From the NCBI GenBank assembly GCA_015064855.1, contig SVRK01000001.1:202196-266195 (forward strand): a stretch of DNA of 64,000 nt, in the 5' to 3' direction. This DNA comes from Oscillospiraceae bacterium. Its GTDB lineage: Bacteria; Bacillota; Clostridia; Oscillospirales; CAG-272. Each line of letters begins with the position of its first letter. Position 1 is the first letter of the stretch. Shown piece after piece: positions 1 through 7,385 of the stretch. Below the pieces are notes generated by a model. The model had not been told where the DNA came from. It saw only the letters and a program-made list of their open reading frames with translations, and made no database searches. Position numbers and translations under genes: made by a program.

Positions 1-746
1 TTTTCCGTATCCGTGAGTTTGAGCAAATGGAGCTTGAATTCTTCTGCAAGCCTGGTACTGACCTAGAATGGTTTGCATTCTGGAAGGATTACTGTGCTAA
101 CTTCCTTTATAATCTCGGTATGAAGAAGGAAAACCTTCGTTTAAGAGACCACGACCCTGAGGAGCTTTGCTTCTACTCAAAGGCTACAACAGACTTTGAA
201 TATATGTTCCCATTCGGTTGGGGCGAGCTTTGGGGTATTGCTGACCGTACTGACTACGACCTAACTCAACACGCTAACCTTTCGGGCGAGGCTATGGAAT
301 ATTTTGACCCTGAAACAAACGAAAAGTATGTTCCATACGTTATAGAGCCTTCTCTCGGTGCTGACCGTGTTACTCTTGCATTCTTGGTTGAAGCATACGA
401 CGAAGAGACGGTTGGCGAAAACGACACTCGTGTTGTTCTTCACTTCCACCCTGCTCTTGCACCTTTCAAGGCTGCTGTTCTTCCTCTTTCAAAGAAGCTT
501 TCTGATAAGGCTGAAGCTATTTGGGAAGACCTTTCAAAGTACTTCAACGTTGATTTTGACGAAACAGGCTCAATCGGTAAGAGATACCGCCGTCAAGATG
601 AAATCGGTACTCCTTGGTGCATCACATACGACTTTGAATCAGAAAACGACGGTTGCGTAACAGTGCGTGACAGAGACACTATGGAGCAAGTAAGACTCCC
701 AATTTCAGAGCTTAAAAACTACATCGAAGAAAAATTGATGTTTTAA
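1..746 (+). CDS. glyQS: Glycyl-tRNA synthetase, class II single-chain type, 3' part (truncated by window edge)
   Basis: This is the C-terminal part of a homodimeric class II glycyl-tRNA synthetase, which charges tRNA-Gly in the cytoplasm. The reading frame is open from base 3, so the true start lies outside the window. The visible part starts in the catalytic core ([11 protein letters not shown]), includes motif 3 with [13 protein letters not shown], and ends with the anticodon-binding domain ([16 protein letters not shown]). The single-chain alpha2 form differs from the alpha2beta2 GlyQ/GlyS enzyme of E. coli. No terminator is visible after the stop; the next promoter begins three bases downstream. 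Confidence 0.95.
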   Translation, partial: FRIREFEQMELEFFCKPGTDLEWFAFWKDYCANFLYNLGMKKENLRLRDHDPEELCFYSKATTDFEYMFPFGWGELWGIADRTDYDLTQHANLSGEAMEYFDPETNEKYVPYVIEPSLGADRVTLAFLVEAYDEETVGENDTRVVLHFHPALAPFKAAVLPLSKKLSDKAEAIWEDLSKYFNVDFDETGSIGKRYRRQDEIGTPWCITYDFESENDGCVTVRDRDTMEQVRLPISELKNYIEEKLMF

Positions 747-748
747 TA

Positions 749-777
749 TTGACAAAATTATAATTTAATGTTAAGAT
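749..777 (+). promoter_or_regulatory. Sigma-A promoter of the ileS T-box transcript
   Basis: TTGACA at 749-754, a 17-bp spacer, and TAAGAT at 772-777. It lies directly after the glyQS stop codon and just upstream of the T-box leader. Confidence 0.7.
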
Positions 778-794
778 ATACTATATTATAAAAA

Positions 795-1020
795 CTATGA
801 CGGAGACAGTAGCCTTCGGTAAAAGCCAAAGCGAGTTGGGGATGGTGTGAGCCCAATGTGATTAGCCGATTGTGAATATCACTCCAGAGTTTCTTGGCGA
901 AATTTAGTAGTCAATGACGGCATCTCACCGTTATATGAGACGCATATAGATTTGTATGTTGAATAGGTGGTAACGAATAAATTTTTATCTCGTCCTGTTC
1001 ATACAGGGCGAGATTTTTTC
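795..1020 (+). promoter_or_regulatory. T-box leader, isoleucine specifier
   Basis: This is a tRNA-sensing T-box riboswitch for ileS. The Stem I part holds the conserved AGCGAGTTGGGGATGGTG block near 830. The specifier loop (GAATATCAC) presents ATC at 878-880, an Ile codon. The T-box bulge at 962-975 contains TGGT (968-971), which pairs with the NCCA end of uncharged tRNA-Ile. The competing terminator is at 988-1019. Uncharged tRNA-Ile should stabilise the antiterminator and switch ileS on. Specifier, T-box and downstream gene all agree. Confidence 0.93.
988..1019 (+). terminator. T-box regulated intrinsic terminator
   Basis: The stem is TCTCGTCCTG (988-997) with CAGGGCGAGA (1004-1013), ten pairs with one G-T. 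A run of six T follows. It lies between the T-box sequence and the ileS ribosome binding site. Confidence 0.92.
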
Positions 1021-1039
1021 TTTAGAAAGGAATTTTAGA

Positions 1040-4000
1040 ATGTATAACAAGGTTTCTACTAACCTCAACTTTGTTGAGAGAGAAAAAGCAACAGAACAAT
1101 TTTGGAAGGACAACGCTATTTTTGAAAAAAGCATTAAGATTAGAGAAAATGCACCTTCCTACACATTTTACGATGGTCCTCCAACTGCTAATGGTAAGCC
1201 TCACATTGGACACGTTTTGACTCGTGTTATCAAGGATATGATCCCAAGATACAGAACAATGAAGGGTTATATGGTACCAAGAAAAGCAGGTTGGGACACA
1301 CACGGTCTTCCTGTAGAACTCGAGGTTGAAAAGCTACTTGGCCTTGACGGCAAGGAGCAAATTGAAGAATACGGTCTTGAACCATTTATTGACAAGTGCA
1401 AGGAAAGCGTATGGAAATATAAGGGTATGTGGGAGGACTTCTCCTCGACAGTTGGCTTCTGGGCTGATATGGACCATCCATATGTAACATATAGCAACAA
1501 CTTTATTGAGTCCGAATGGTGGGCTTTAAAGCAAATTTGGGATAAAGGTCTTTTATACAAAGGCTTTAAGATTGTTCCTTACTGCCCGCGCTGTGGTACT
1601 CCACTTTCCTCACACGAGGTTGCACAAGGTTATAAGACAGTTAAGGAAAAGTCTGCTGTCGTTAGATTTAAAATCATCGGCGAGGATGCGTATTTCCTTG
1701 CTTGGACAACAACACCTTGGACACTTCCTTCAAACGTTGCACTCTGTGTAAACCCGGAGGAAGCATATTGCAAGGTTAAGGCTATTGATGGTTACACATA
1801 TTATATGGCTAAAGCTCTACTCGACAAAGTGCTTGGTGCGCTAGTTAAGGAAGATGGCGAAAAGGCTTATGAAATTATTGAAGAATACAAGGGTAAAGAG
1901 CTTGAATATAAGGAATATGAGCCACTATTTGCTTGTGCTGGCGCGAGTGCTAAAAAGCAAAACAAAAAGGCACATTTCGTTACCTGTGATAGCTATGTAA
2001 CAATGGAAGACGGTACTGGTATCGTTCACATTGCTCCTGCATTTGGTGAGGATGACTCACGCATCGGCAGAAACTACGACCTTCCATTCGTTCAATTTGT
2101 AAACTCAAAGGGTGAAATGACTGAAGAAACCGAGTACGCTGGTGTTTTCTGCAAGAAGGCTGACCCAATGATTCTTTCTGACCTTTCAAAGGAAGGAAAG
2201 CTCTTTGATGCTCCTAAGTTTGAGCACGATTACCCATTCTGCTGGAGATGTGATTCTCCACTTATCTACTACGCTCGTGAATCTTGGTTTATTAAGATGA
2301 GCGCAGTTCGTGATAACCTTATTAAGAATAACAATACAATTAACTGGATTCCCGAATCTATCGGCAAGGGACGCTTCGGCTCTTGGATTGCAAACGTTCA
2401 AGACTGGGGTCTTAGCCGTAACAGATATTGGGGTACTCCTCTTAATATTTGGGAGTGTGAATGTGGACACAAGCATTCAATCGGTTCTATTGAAGAATTA
2501 AAATCAATGTCCGACAACTGTCCAGACAATATTGAACTTCACAGACCTTTTGTTGACAACGTAACTATCAAATGTGAAAAGTGCGGCGGACAAATGAAGC
2601 GCGTTCCTGAGGTTATCGACTGCTGGTTTGACTCCGGTGCTATGCCATTTGCACAACACCACTACCCATTTGAAAACAAAGACCTTTTTGATGCTCAATT
2701 CCCTGCTGACTTTATTTCAGAGGCTGTTGACCAAACAAGAGGTTGGTTCTATTCACTTCTCGCTATTTCAACTCTTATCTTTGATAAGGCTCCATACAAA
2801 AACGTTATCGTTCTTGGTCACGTTCAAGACGAAAACGGACAAAAGATGTCGAAATCCAAGGGTAACGCAGTTGACCCATTTGATGCACTCCAAACATATG
2901 GCGCAGATGCAATCAGATGGTACTTCTACACTAACTCAGCACCATGGCTACCAAACCGTTTCCACGGCAAGGCAGTTATCGAGGGACAAAGAAAGTTTAT
3001 GGGTACTCTTTGGAACACATATGCGTTCTACGTGCTCTATGCGAATATTGACAAGTTCGACCCAAGCAAGTACAACTTGAAGGATTGCAAGCTTTCCGTT
3101 ATGGACAAGTGGCTCCTTTCAAGAATGAACACAATGGTTAAGGACGTTGATTCTTGCCTTGAAAACTACAAGATTCCAGAGGCTGCAAAGGCACTTGACT
3201 CCTTTGTTGACGAGCTTTCTAACTGGTATGTAAGACGCGGACGTGAAAGATATTGGGCGCAAACAATGACTGATGATAAGATTAGTGCATATATGACACT
3301 TTATACCGCTCTTGTTACTGTTGCAAAGGCAAGTGCTCCTATGATTCCATTTATGGCTGAGGATATATATAGAAACCTTGTTTGCAATATCTACAAGGAC
3401 GAGCCGGAAAGCGTACATCTCTGCTCATTCCCAGAGGTTGACGAAAGCGCAATTGACACAGAGCTTGAAGAAAATATGGAAGAATTACTTGACATTGTTG
3501 TTATGGGACGTGCTGCAAGAAATGGCGCTGCAATGAAGAACCGTCAACCACTTTCCACAATGTACGTTCAAGCAAAGAAGGAATTGCCTTCATACTGTGT
3601 TGAAATTATCGAAGATGAGCTTAACATTAAAAATGTTAAATTTGTTAGCGATATGTCAGAATTCTCATCTTATTCATTCAAGCCACAGCTCAAAACTGTT
3701 GGTCCTAAGTATGGTAAGTTCCTCGGCGCTATAAGAACACTTCTATCCGAGGTAGATGGTAACAAGGCAAAGAACGAGCTTGATACAACAGGTGCAATTA
3801 AGTTTGACGTTGACGGAAATGAAATTGTTCTTACAGAGGAAGATTTGCTTATCGACATTAAGCAAAAGGAAGGCTACTTCTCTCTCTCTGATAAGTATAC
3901 AACAGTTGCTATTGATACAACTCTTACAGCCGAGCTTATTGAGGAAGGCTTTGTAAACGAGGTAGTAAGTAAGCTTCAAACAATGCGTAAGGATTCCGAC

Positions 4001-4192
4001 TTTAACGTAACTGACCACATCAAGGTTTACGTAAACGATAACGATAAAATCGCTGAAGTTGTTAAGAACAACGAGGCAGAAATTGCTAAAATTGTTCTCG
4101 GTAACGTGTTCGTTTACGGACAAGACGGAGCAAATGCAAAATCTTGGGATATCAACGGTGAAAAGGTAACTCTTTCAGTTGAAAAACTATAA
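1040..4192 (+). CDS. ileS: Isoleucyl-tRNA synthetase, probably type 2
   Basis: Class I aminoacyl-tRNA synthetase of 1050 aa that charges tRNA-Ile and edits misactivated valine. The HIGH motif is at residues 55-58 (GKPHIGHVL) and KMSKS at 602-606. The editing domain includes LAWTTTPWTLPSNVAL, and several Cys pairs (CPRCG, CWRCD, CEKCGG) are likely zinc sites. The start is ATG with AAAGGA about nine bases upstream. The length, the phrase GTPLSSHEVAQGYK and the residues around HIGH resemble the clostridial/eukaryote-like type 2 enzymes (from memory), which as a class are less sensitive to mupirocin; resistance here is inference only. Expression is controlled by the Ile T-box, and the gene ends in its own terminator. 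Confidence 0.97.
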   Translation: MYNKVSTNLNFVEREKATEQFWKDNAIFEKSIKIRENAPSYTFYDGPPTANGKPHIGHVLTRVIKDMIPRYRTMKGYMVPRKAGWDTHGLPVELEVEKLLGLDGKEQIEEYGLEPFIDKCKESVWKYKGMWEDFSSTVGFWADMDHPYVTYSNNFIESEWWALKQIWDKGLLYKGFKIVPYCPRCGTPLSSHEVAQGYKTVKEKSAVVRFKIIGEDAYFLAWTTTPWTLPSNVALCVNPEEAYCKVKAIDGYTYYMAKALLDKVLGALVKEDGEKAYEIIEEYKGKELEYKEYEPLFACAGASAKKQNKKAHFVTCDSYVTMEDGTGIVHIAPAFGEDDSRIGRNYDLPFVQFVNSKGEMTEETEYAGVFCKKADPMILSDLSKEGKLFDAPKFEHDYPFCWRCDSPLIYYARESWFIKMSAVRDNLIKNNNTINWIPESIGKGRFGSWIANVQDWGLSRNRYWGTPLNIWECECGHKHSIGSIEELKSMSDNCPDNIELHRPFVDNVTIKCEKCGGQMKRVPEVIDCWFDSGAMPFAQHHYPFENKDLFDAQFPADFISEAVDQTRGWFYSLLAISTLIFDKAPYKNVIVLGHVQDENGQKMSKSKGNAVDPFDALQTYGADAIRWYFYTNSAPWLPNRFHGKAVIEGQRKFMGTLWNTYAFYVLYANIDKFDPSKYNLKDCKLSVMDKWLLSRMNTMVKDVDSCLENYKIPEAAKALDSFVDELSNWYVRRGRERYWAQTMTDDKISAYMTLYTALVTVAKASAPMIPFMAEDIYRNLVCNIYKDEPESVHLCSFPEVDESAIDTELEENMEELLDIVVMGRAARNGAAMKNRQPLSTMYVQAKKELPSYCVEIIEDELNIKNVKFVSDMSEFSSYSFKPQLKTVGPKYGKFLGAIRTLLSEVDGNKAKNELDTTGAIKFDVDGNEIVLTEEDLLIDIKQKEGYFSLSDKYTTVAIDTTLTAELIEEGFVNEVVSKLQTMRKDSDFNVTDHIKVYVNDNDKIAEVVKNNEAEIAKIVLGNVFVYGQDGANAKSWDINGEKVTLSVEKL

Positions 4193-4199
4193 TAAATAA

Positions 4200-4227
4200 G
4201 GCTAATGCGATTTGCGTTAGCCTTTTT
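4200..4227 (+). terminator. Intrinsic terminator of ileS
   Basis: GGCTAATGC (4200-4208), a 5-nt loop and GCGTTAGCC (4214-4222) form a 9-bp stem with one G-T pair, followed by five T. Confidence 0.9.
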
Positions 4228-4247
4228 CCTTTTATTGAAAAAAACAT

Positions 4248-4276
4248 TTGTATTTTTAATCCGTTTATGTTATAAT
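4248..4276 (+). promoter_or_regulatory. Extended -10 promoter of prfB
   Basis: TTGTAT at 4248-4253, 17-bp spacer, TATAAT at 4271-4276, with TG one base upstream of the -10 element. Confidence 0.75.
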
Positions 4277-4320
4277 ATTTGCGTTAATAATATAATTACT
4301 ATATTTTGGAGGAAAATTCC

Positions 4321-5430
4321 TTGATTATCGCACTTGAAAACGCTAAGTACGAATTACAAAATTTTCGTGAAAATATCAAAGAGCTACACAGCTCGTTAAA
4401 GATTGACGAATTAAGAGTTGAGGTTGAAGAGCTCGAAAAGACTACCTTTGACCCTGATTTTTGGTCTAACCAAGAAAACTCTACTAAGGTTTTGCAAAAA
4501 ATCAAGCAAATGAAGTCAAAGATTGAAAACTATGACGCGCTTGAAGCAAAATTAGAGGACACAATTACTCTTACCGAAATGGCTATTGAAGAAAATGATG
4601 AAAGCCTTGTTGAAGAAATATTGGCTGAGCAAGCATCAATTATAGCCGAGGAAGAAAAGCAAAGAATTGAGGTTCTTCTCTCTGGAGAATATGACAAAAA
4701 CAACGCTATTATTTCATTCCACCCGGGTGCAGGTGGAACAGAAGCCCAAGACTGGGCACTTATGCTCTACCGTCTTTACACAAGATGGGGCGAAAAGCAC
4801 GGATATAACGTTAAGCTCATTGACTGGCTCGACGGCGAAGAAGCAGGTCTTAAAAGCGCGACCATTTTGGTTGAAGGCTTGAACGCTTACGGATATTTAA
4901 AGAGTGAAAACGGCGTTCACCGTTTGGTTCGTGTTTCTCCGTTTGATTCATCAGGACGCAGACACACATCATTTGCATCAGTTGAGGTTATGCCTGAATT
5001 TGACGACGACAACTCAATAGAAATTAACGAGGCTGACCTTGAAATTACTGCTCACCGCTCATCAGGTGCAGGTGGACAGCACGTAAACAAAACCGACTCC
5101 GCTATTAGAATTGTGCACATTCCAACAGGCATTGTAGTTGGCTGTCAAACTGAAAGAAGCCAGCTCCAAAACAAGGAAACAGCAATGAAAATGCTCAAAT
5201 CCAAGCTTATGGAGATTAAGCAACGTGAAAAGCTTGACAGAATTGAGGACATAAAGGGCAACAAAACCAATATCGAATGGGGCTCTCAAATTCGCTCCTA
5301 CGTATTTATGCCTTATACTCTTGCAAAGGATACACGTACAGGCTACGAGGATGGTAACATTCAAGCAGTTATGGACGGTGAAATCGACGGCTTTATCAAT
5401 GCATACCTAAAGGAAAATGCAGGAAAATGA
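4321..5430 (+). CDS. prfB: Peptide chain release factor 2 (no frameshift site)
   Basis: Releases nascent peptide at UGA and UAA. It has the RF2 tripeptide SPF in the context RVSPFDSSGRRHTSF and the GGQ loop (SSGAGGQHVNKT) that triggers hydrolysis. I chose the TTG at 4321 (369 aa) because TTTGGAGG at 4305-4312 lies eight bases before it; the in-frame TTG at 4306 is inside that ribosome binding site. E. coli and B. subtilis prfB carry a CTT-TGA-C programmed frameshift near codon 25; here the frame is continuous through the matching stretch (HSSLKIDEL), so that autoregulation is absent. The stop overlaps the next gene by four bases (ATGA). Confidence 0.96.
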   Translation: MIIALENAKYELQNFRENIKELHSSLKIDELRVEVEELEKTTFDPDFWSNQENSTKVLQKIKQMKSKIENYDALEAKLEDTITLTEMAIEENDESLVEEILAEQASIIAEEEKQRIEVLLSGEYDKNNAIISFHPGAGGTEAQDWALMLYRLYTRWGEKHGYNVKLIDWLDGEEAGLKSATILVEGLNAYGYLKSENGVHRLVRVSPFDSSGRRHTSFASVEVMPEFDDDNSIEINEADLEITAHRSSGAGGQHVNKTDSAIRIVHIPTGIVVGCQTERSQLQNKETAMKMLKSKLMEIKQREKLDRIEDIKGNKTNIEWGSQIRSYVFMPYTLAKDTRTGYEDGNIQAVMDGEIDGFINAYLKENAGK

Positions 5431-6197
5431 TTAAAGAGGAATCAAGATTTGCATCTTCTACCGTTTTCGAGGGTATGACCTCAATAAGAGCAATACTCGA
5501 TAACATCAAGGACGGGGTAAAAAACGCAAGAAAAATAGAAAAAATCCTATTTGACAAGAACAAAATTAAGCCCAAGGAAAAGGACTTTAAGTATCTATCC
5601 AAAATGGCTGAAATCTACGGCTTTGAAATTTCAACTGTTGATTCACAAGAAATTGATAATATCACAGTTGGTGCATCACACGGCGGTATTATTGCCGTTT
5701 GTGGTGAAAAAGAATACGAAACATTATCCTTTGACTCACTTGTAGATAACGGCTTTTACGTAATGATTGAAGGCATTGAGGATCCTTATAATTTCGGATA
5801 TGCTCTGCGCTCTATTTACGCATCGGGTGCTGACGGAATAATACTCTCAAAGCGCAACTGGCTAAGTGCCGCGGGCGTTGTTTGCCGTTCCTCGGCAGGC
5901 GCTAGTGAGCGACTTAATATTTTTATTGAAAATGATGACTTTATAAAGACCTTTAAAGAAAAGGGATATAAAATTGTATGCGCCGATATAAAAAATTCAG
6001 TTAGCGTATACGAAGCAGACCTTAAAAAGCCTATTCTACTTATTGTCGGCGGTGAAAAACGAGGCATTTCCTCGTCTATCTTAAAGGAAGCTGACCAAAT
6101 CGTTAGAATAGATTACGGCAGACGCTTTGATGCAGCATTATCCGCAGCATCTGCATCAACAATTTTAGCTTTTGAGGTTTATAAAAACAACATATGA
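5427..6197 (+). CDS. SpoU/TrmH-family RNA 2'-O-methyltransferase
   Basis: SPOUT-class methyltransferase of 256 aa, expected to use S-adenosylmethionine to methylate a ribose in rRNA or tRNA. The three SpoU motifs are visible: motif 1 EDPYNFGYALRSIYASG (the Asn and Arg are the usual catalytic residues), motif 2 IVGGEKRGIS, and motif 3 DAALSAASASTILAFE in the SAM-binding knot. The N-terminal 90 residues look like a substrate-binding domain. Start ATG overlaps the prfB stop by four bases, so the pair is translationally coupled. The exact RNA target cannot be told from the sequence. Confidence 0.9.
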   Translation: MIKEESRFASSTVFEGMTSIRAILDNIKDGVKNARKIEKILFDKNKIKPKEKDFKYLSKMAEIYGFEISTVDSQEIDNITVGASHGGIIAVCGEKEYETLSFDSLVDNGFYVMIEGIEDPYNFGYALRSIYASGADGIILSKRNWLSAAGVVCRSSAGASERLNIFIENDDFIKTFKEKGYKIVCADIKNSVSVYEADLKKPILLIVGGEKRGISSSILKEADQIVRIDYGRRFDAALSAASASTILAFEVYKNNI

Positions 6198-6199
6198 AA

Positions 6200-6223
6200 A
6201 AAGCAATGCTTTTGCATTGCTTT
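6200..6223. terminator. Bidirectional terminator between the SpoU methylase and a minus-strand gene
   Basis: AAAGCAATGC (6200-6209), TTTT loop and GCATTGCTTT (6214-6223) form a perfect 10-bp stem flanked by A-rich and T-rich runs. It serves the converging genes on both strands. Confidence 0.88.
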
Positions 6224-6522
6224 TAGTTTTTATTTGGATAAAATTCGGGCTTACGAGGCACCTCACTAATAACGCCTTGGTTTTCTGCATTTACCTCAGT
6301 AAATGGAGAGATTGCCCCACCGCTAGGTCCACAATCAAACGGAGTTCCATCATCACAAACAGTGCTTGAAATACCATATTCTGCCTTTTCGCTCTCACTC
6401 TTTCGGCTCAAATGCATTGTGTTCTCGCAAAACTCATATGAATCCTCGCAAACAAGTCCAAGTATTTCACCATTATCGTCCGGCAAAAGCACGGGTCTAT
6501 CATTTTTCTTGATTTCCTTCAT
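6223..6522 (-). CDS. Small acidic Cys-containing hypothetical protein
   Basis: I do not recognise this 99-aa protein. It has good gene signals: GAGAGGA six bases before the ATG, a terminator at its end, and no overlapping gene. It is hydrophilic, has no signal peptide or membrane span, and carries four Cys in two pairs (VCEDSYEFC and VCDDGTPFDC), followed by a Gly/Pro-rich segment and a basic tail. The Cys pairs could bind metal or form disulphides. A peptide-precursor role is conceivable, but no maturation enzyme lies nearby. It is convergent with the SpoU methylase and divergent from ppa. Confidence 0.6.
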   Translation of the reverse strand: MKEIKKNDRPVLLPDDNGEILGLVCEDSYEFCENTMHLSRKSESEKAEYGISSTVCDDGTPFDCGPSGGAISPFTEVNAENQGVISEVPRKPEFYPNKN

Positions 6523-6598
6523 TTTTTCCTCTCATTCTTTTTCTTTTATTTTTAGCATTTACTTAAATAAAAAATCCATACTAATATAAATGATTTTA

Positions 6599-6627
6599 TT
6601 GACATATTAAAATATTTAATATATAAT
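6599..6627 (+). promoter_or_regulatory. Perfect consensus sigma-A promoter of ppa
   Basis: TTGACA at 6599-6604, 17-bp spacer, TATAAT at 6622-6627. Both hexamers match consensus exactly, which suggests strong constitutive expression. Confidence 0.85.
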
Positions 6628-6654
6628 ATATCTATAAATTTTGGAGGTACTAAT

Positions 6655-7185
6655 ATGAATCCATGGCATGATTTTAGAGATGACAGAATAAAATCCGACA
6701 GATTTATTGCAGTTATTGAAATTCCTAAAGGAAGCAAAAACAAGTACGAGCTTGACAAGGAAAGCGGACTTTTGCGCCTTGACAGAATTTTATATACCTC
6801 AACTCACTACCCCGCTAACTACGGTTTTATTCCTCGCACACTTTCTGAGGATGGTGACCCTCTTGATGTATTAGTGCTTTGCCAAGAAAAGCTTGAACCT
6901 CTTTCAATTATTGAATGTTATCCTATCGGCATGATAACAATGATTGACGAGGACGAGGCAGACGAAAAAATAGTAGCGATTCCTGTAAATGATCCATTTT
7001 TAAATAACTATCAAGATATTTCTGAATTGCCACAACATCAATTTCAAGAAATTAAGCACTTTTTCGAGGTATACAAGTATCTTGAAAACAAAGAAACTCG
7101 TGTTGATAACATAATTGGTCGTGAGGACGCCATTGAAACTATCAAAAAATGCATAATAGAATATCATAAGGAATTTAATTTATAA
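6655..7185 (+). CDS. ppa: Inorganic pyrophosphatase, family I
   Basis: Soluble Mg-dependent enzyme of 176 aa that hydrolyses pyrophosphate from tRNA charging and nucleotide synthesis. The family I signature DGDPLDVLV holds the metal-binding aspartates; the substrate-binding YPANYGFIP and the Lys-containing N-terminal block (EIPKGSKNKYE) are also present. The length is typical. GGAGG lies eight bases before the ATG. Many Clostridia use family II or membrane pyrophosphatases, so a family I enzyme is worth recording. It is transcribed from a perfect consensus promoter, probably together with the downstream tRNA-Leu. Confidence 0.96.
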   Translation: MNPWHDFRDDRIKSDRFIAVIEIPKGSKNKYELDKESGLLRLDRILYTSTHYPANYGFIPRTLSEDGDPLDVLVLCQEKLEPLSIIECYPIGMITMIDEDEADEKIVAIPVNDPFLNNYQDISELPQHQFQEIKHFFEVYKYLENKETRVDNIIGREDAIETIKKCIIEYHKEFNL

Positions 7186-7200
7186 AGGGCTCTGCCCTTT
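7184..7200 (+). terminator. Short hairpin between ppa and tRNA-Leu
   Basis: AAAGGGC, TCT loop and GCCCTTT form a 7-bp stem starting in the ppa stop codon. Only four T follow, so termination is probably partial; it may instead mark processing ahead of the tRNA. Confidence 0.5.
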
Positions 7201-7203
7201 TAC

Positions 7204-7289
7204 GCAGACGTGGCGGAATTGGTATACGCGTTGGTCTCAGAAGCCAATGAACCTAGTTCTTGTGAGTTCGAGTCTCATCGTCTGCACCA
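7204..7289 (+). tRNA. tRNA-Leu (anticodon CAG)
   Basis: The acceptor stem GCAGACG pairs with CGTCTGC, followed by discriminator A and an encoded CCA. The anticodon arm is TTGGT-CTCAGAA-GCCAA, giving anticodon CAG for codon CUG. The long class II variable arm expected of tRNA-Leu is present, and the T arm reads GTGAG-TTCGAGT-CTCAT. Total 86 nt including CCA. Confidence 0.95.
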
Positions 7290-7313
7290 GCCCGATTTTT
7301 CGGGCTTTTATTT
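7289..7313 (+). terminator. Intrinsic terminator of tRNA-Leu
   Basis: AGCCCGA (7289-7295), TTTT loop and TCGGGCT (7300-7306), followed by a T-rich run. The stem begins at the last A of CCA. Confidence 0.88.
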
Positions 7314-7318
7314 TTTTA

Positions 7319-7347
7319 TTGAAATTATTTTAAAAATATAGTATAAT
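7319..7347 (+). promoter_or_regulatory. Sigma-A promoter of the HtrA-like gene
   Basis: TTGAAA at 7319-7324, 17-bp spacer, TATAAT at 7342-7347. Confidence 0.75.
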
Positions 7348-7385
7348 ATATAGTACAAAATTTAATTTACCTGAAAGGTTATTCT

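Noticed and set aside
2628..3080. Long alternative frame inside ileS
   Set aside because: It is a shadow of the real frame in an adjacent phase; it lacks a ribosome binding site and its protein has no recognisable features.
4306..4320. TTG at 4306 as the prfB start
   Set aside because: The codon is part of the Shine-Dalgarno region TTTGGAGG; the TTG at 4321 has correct spacing.
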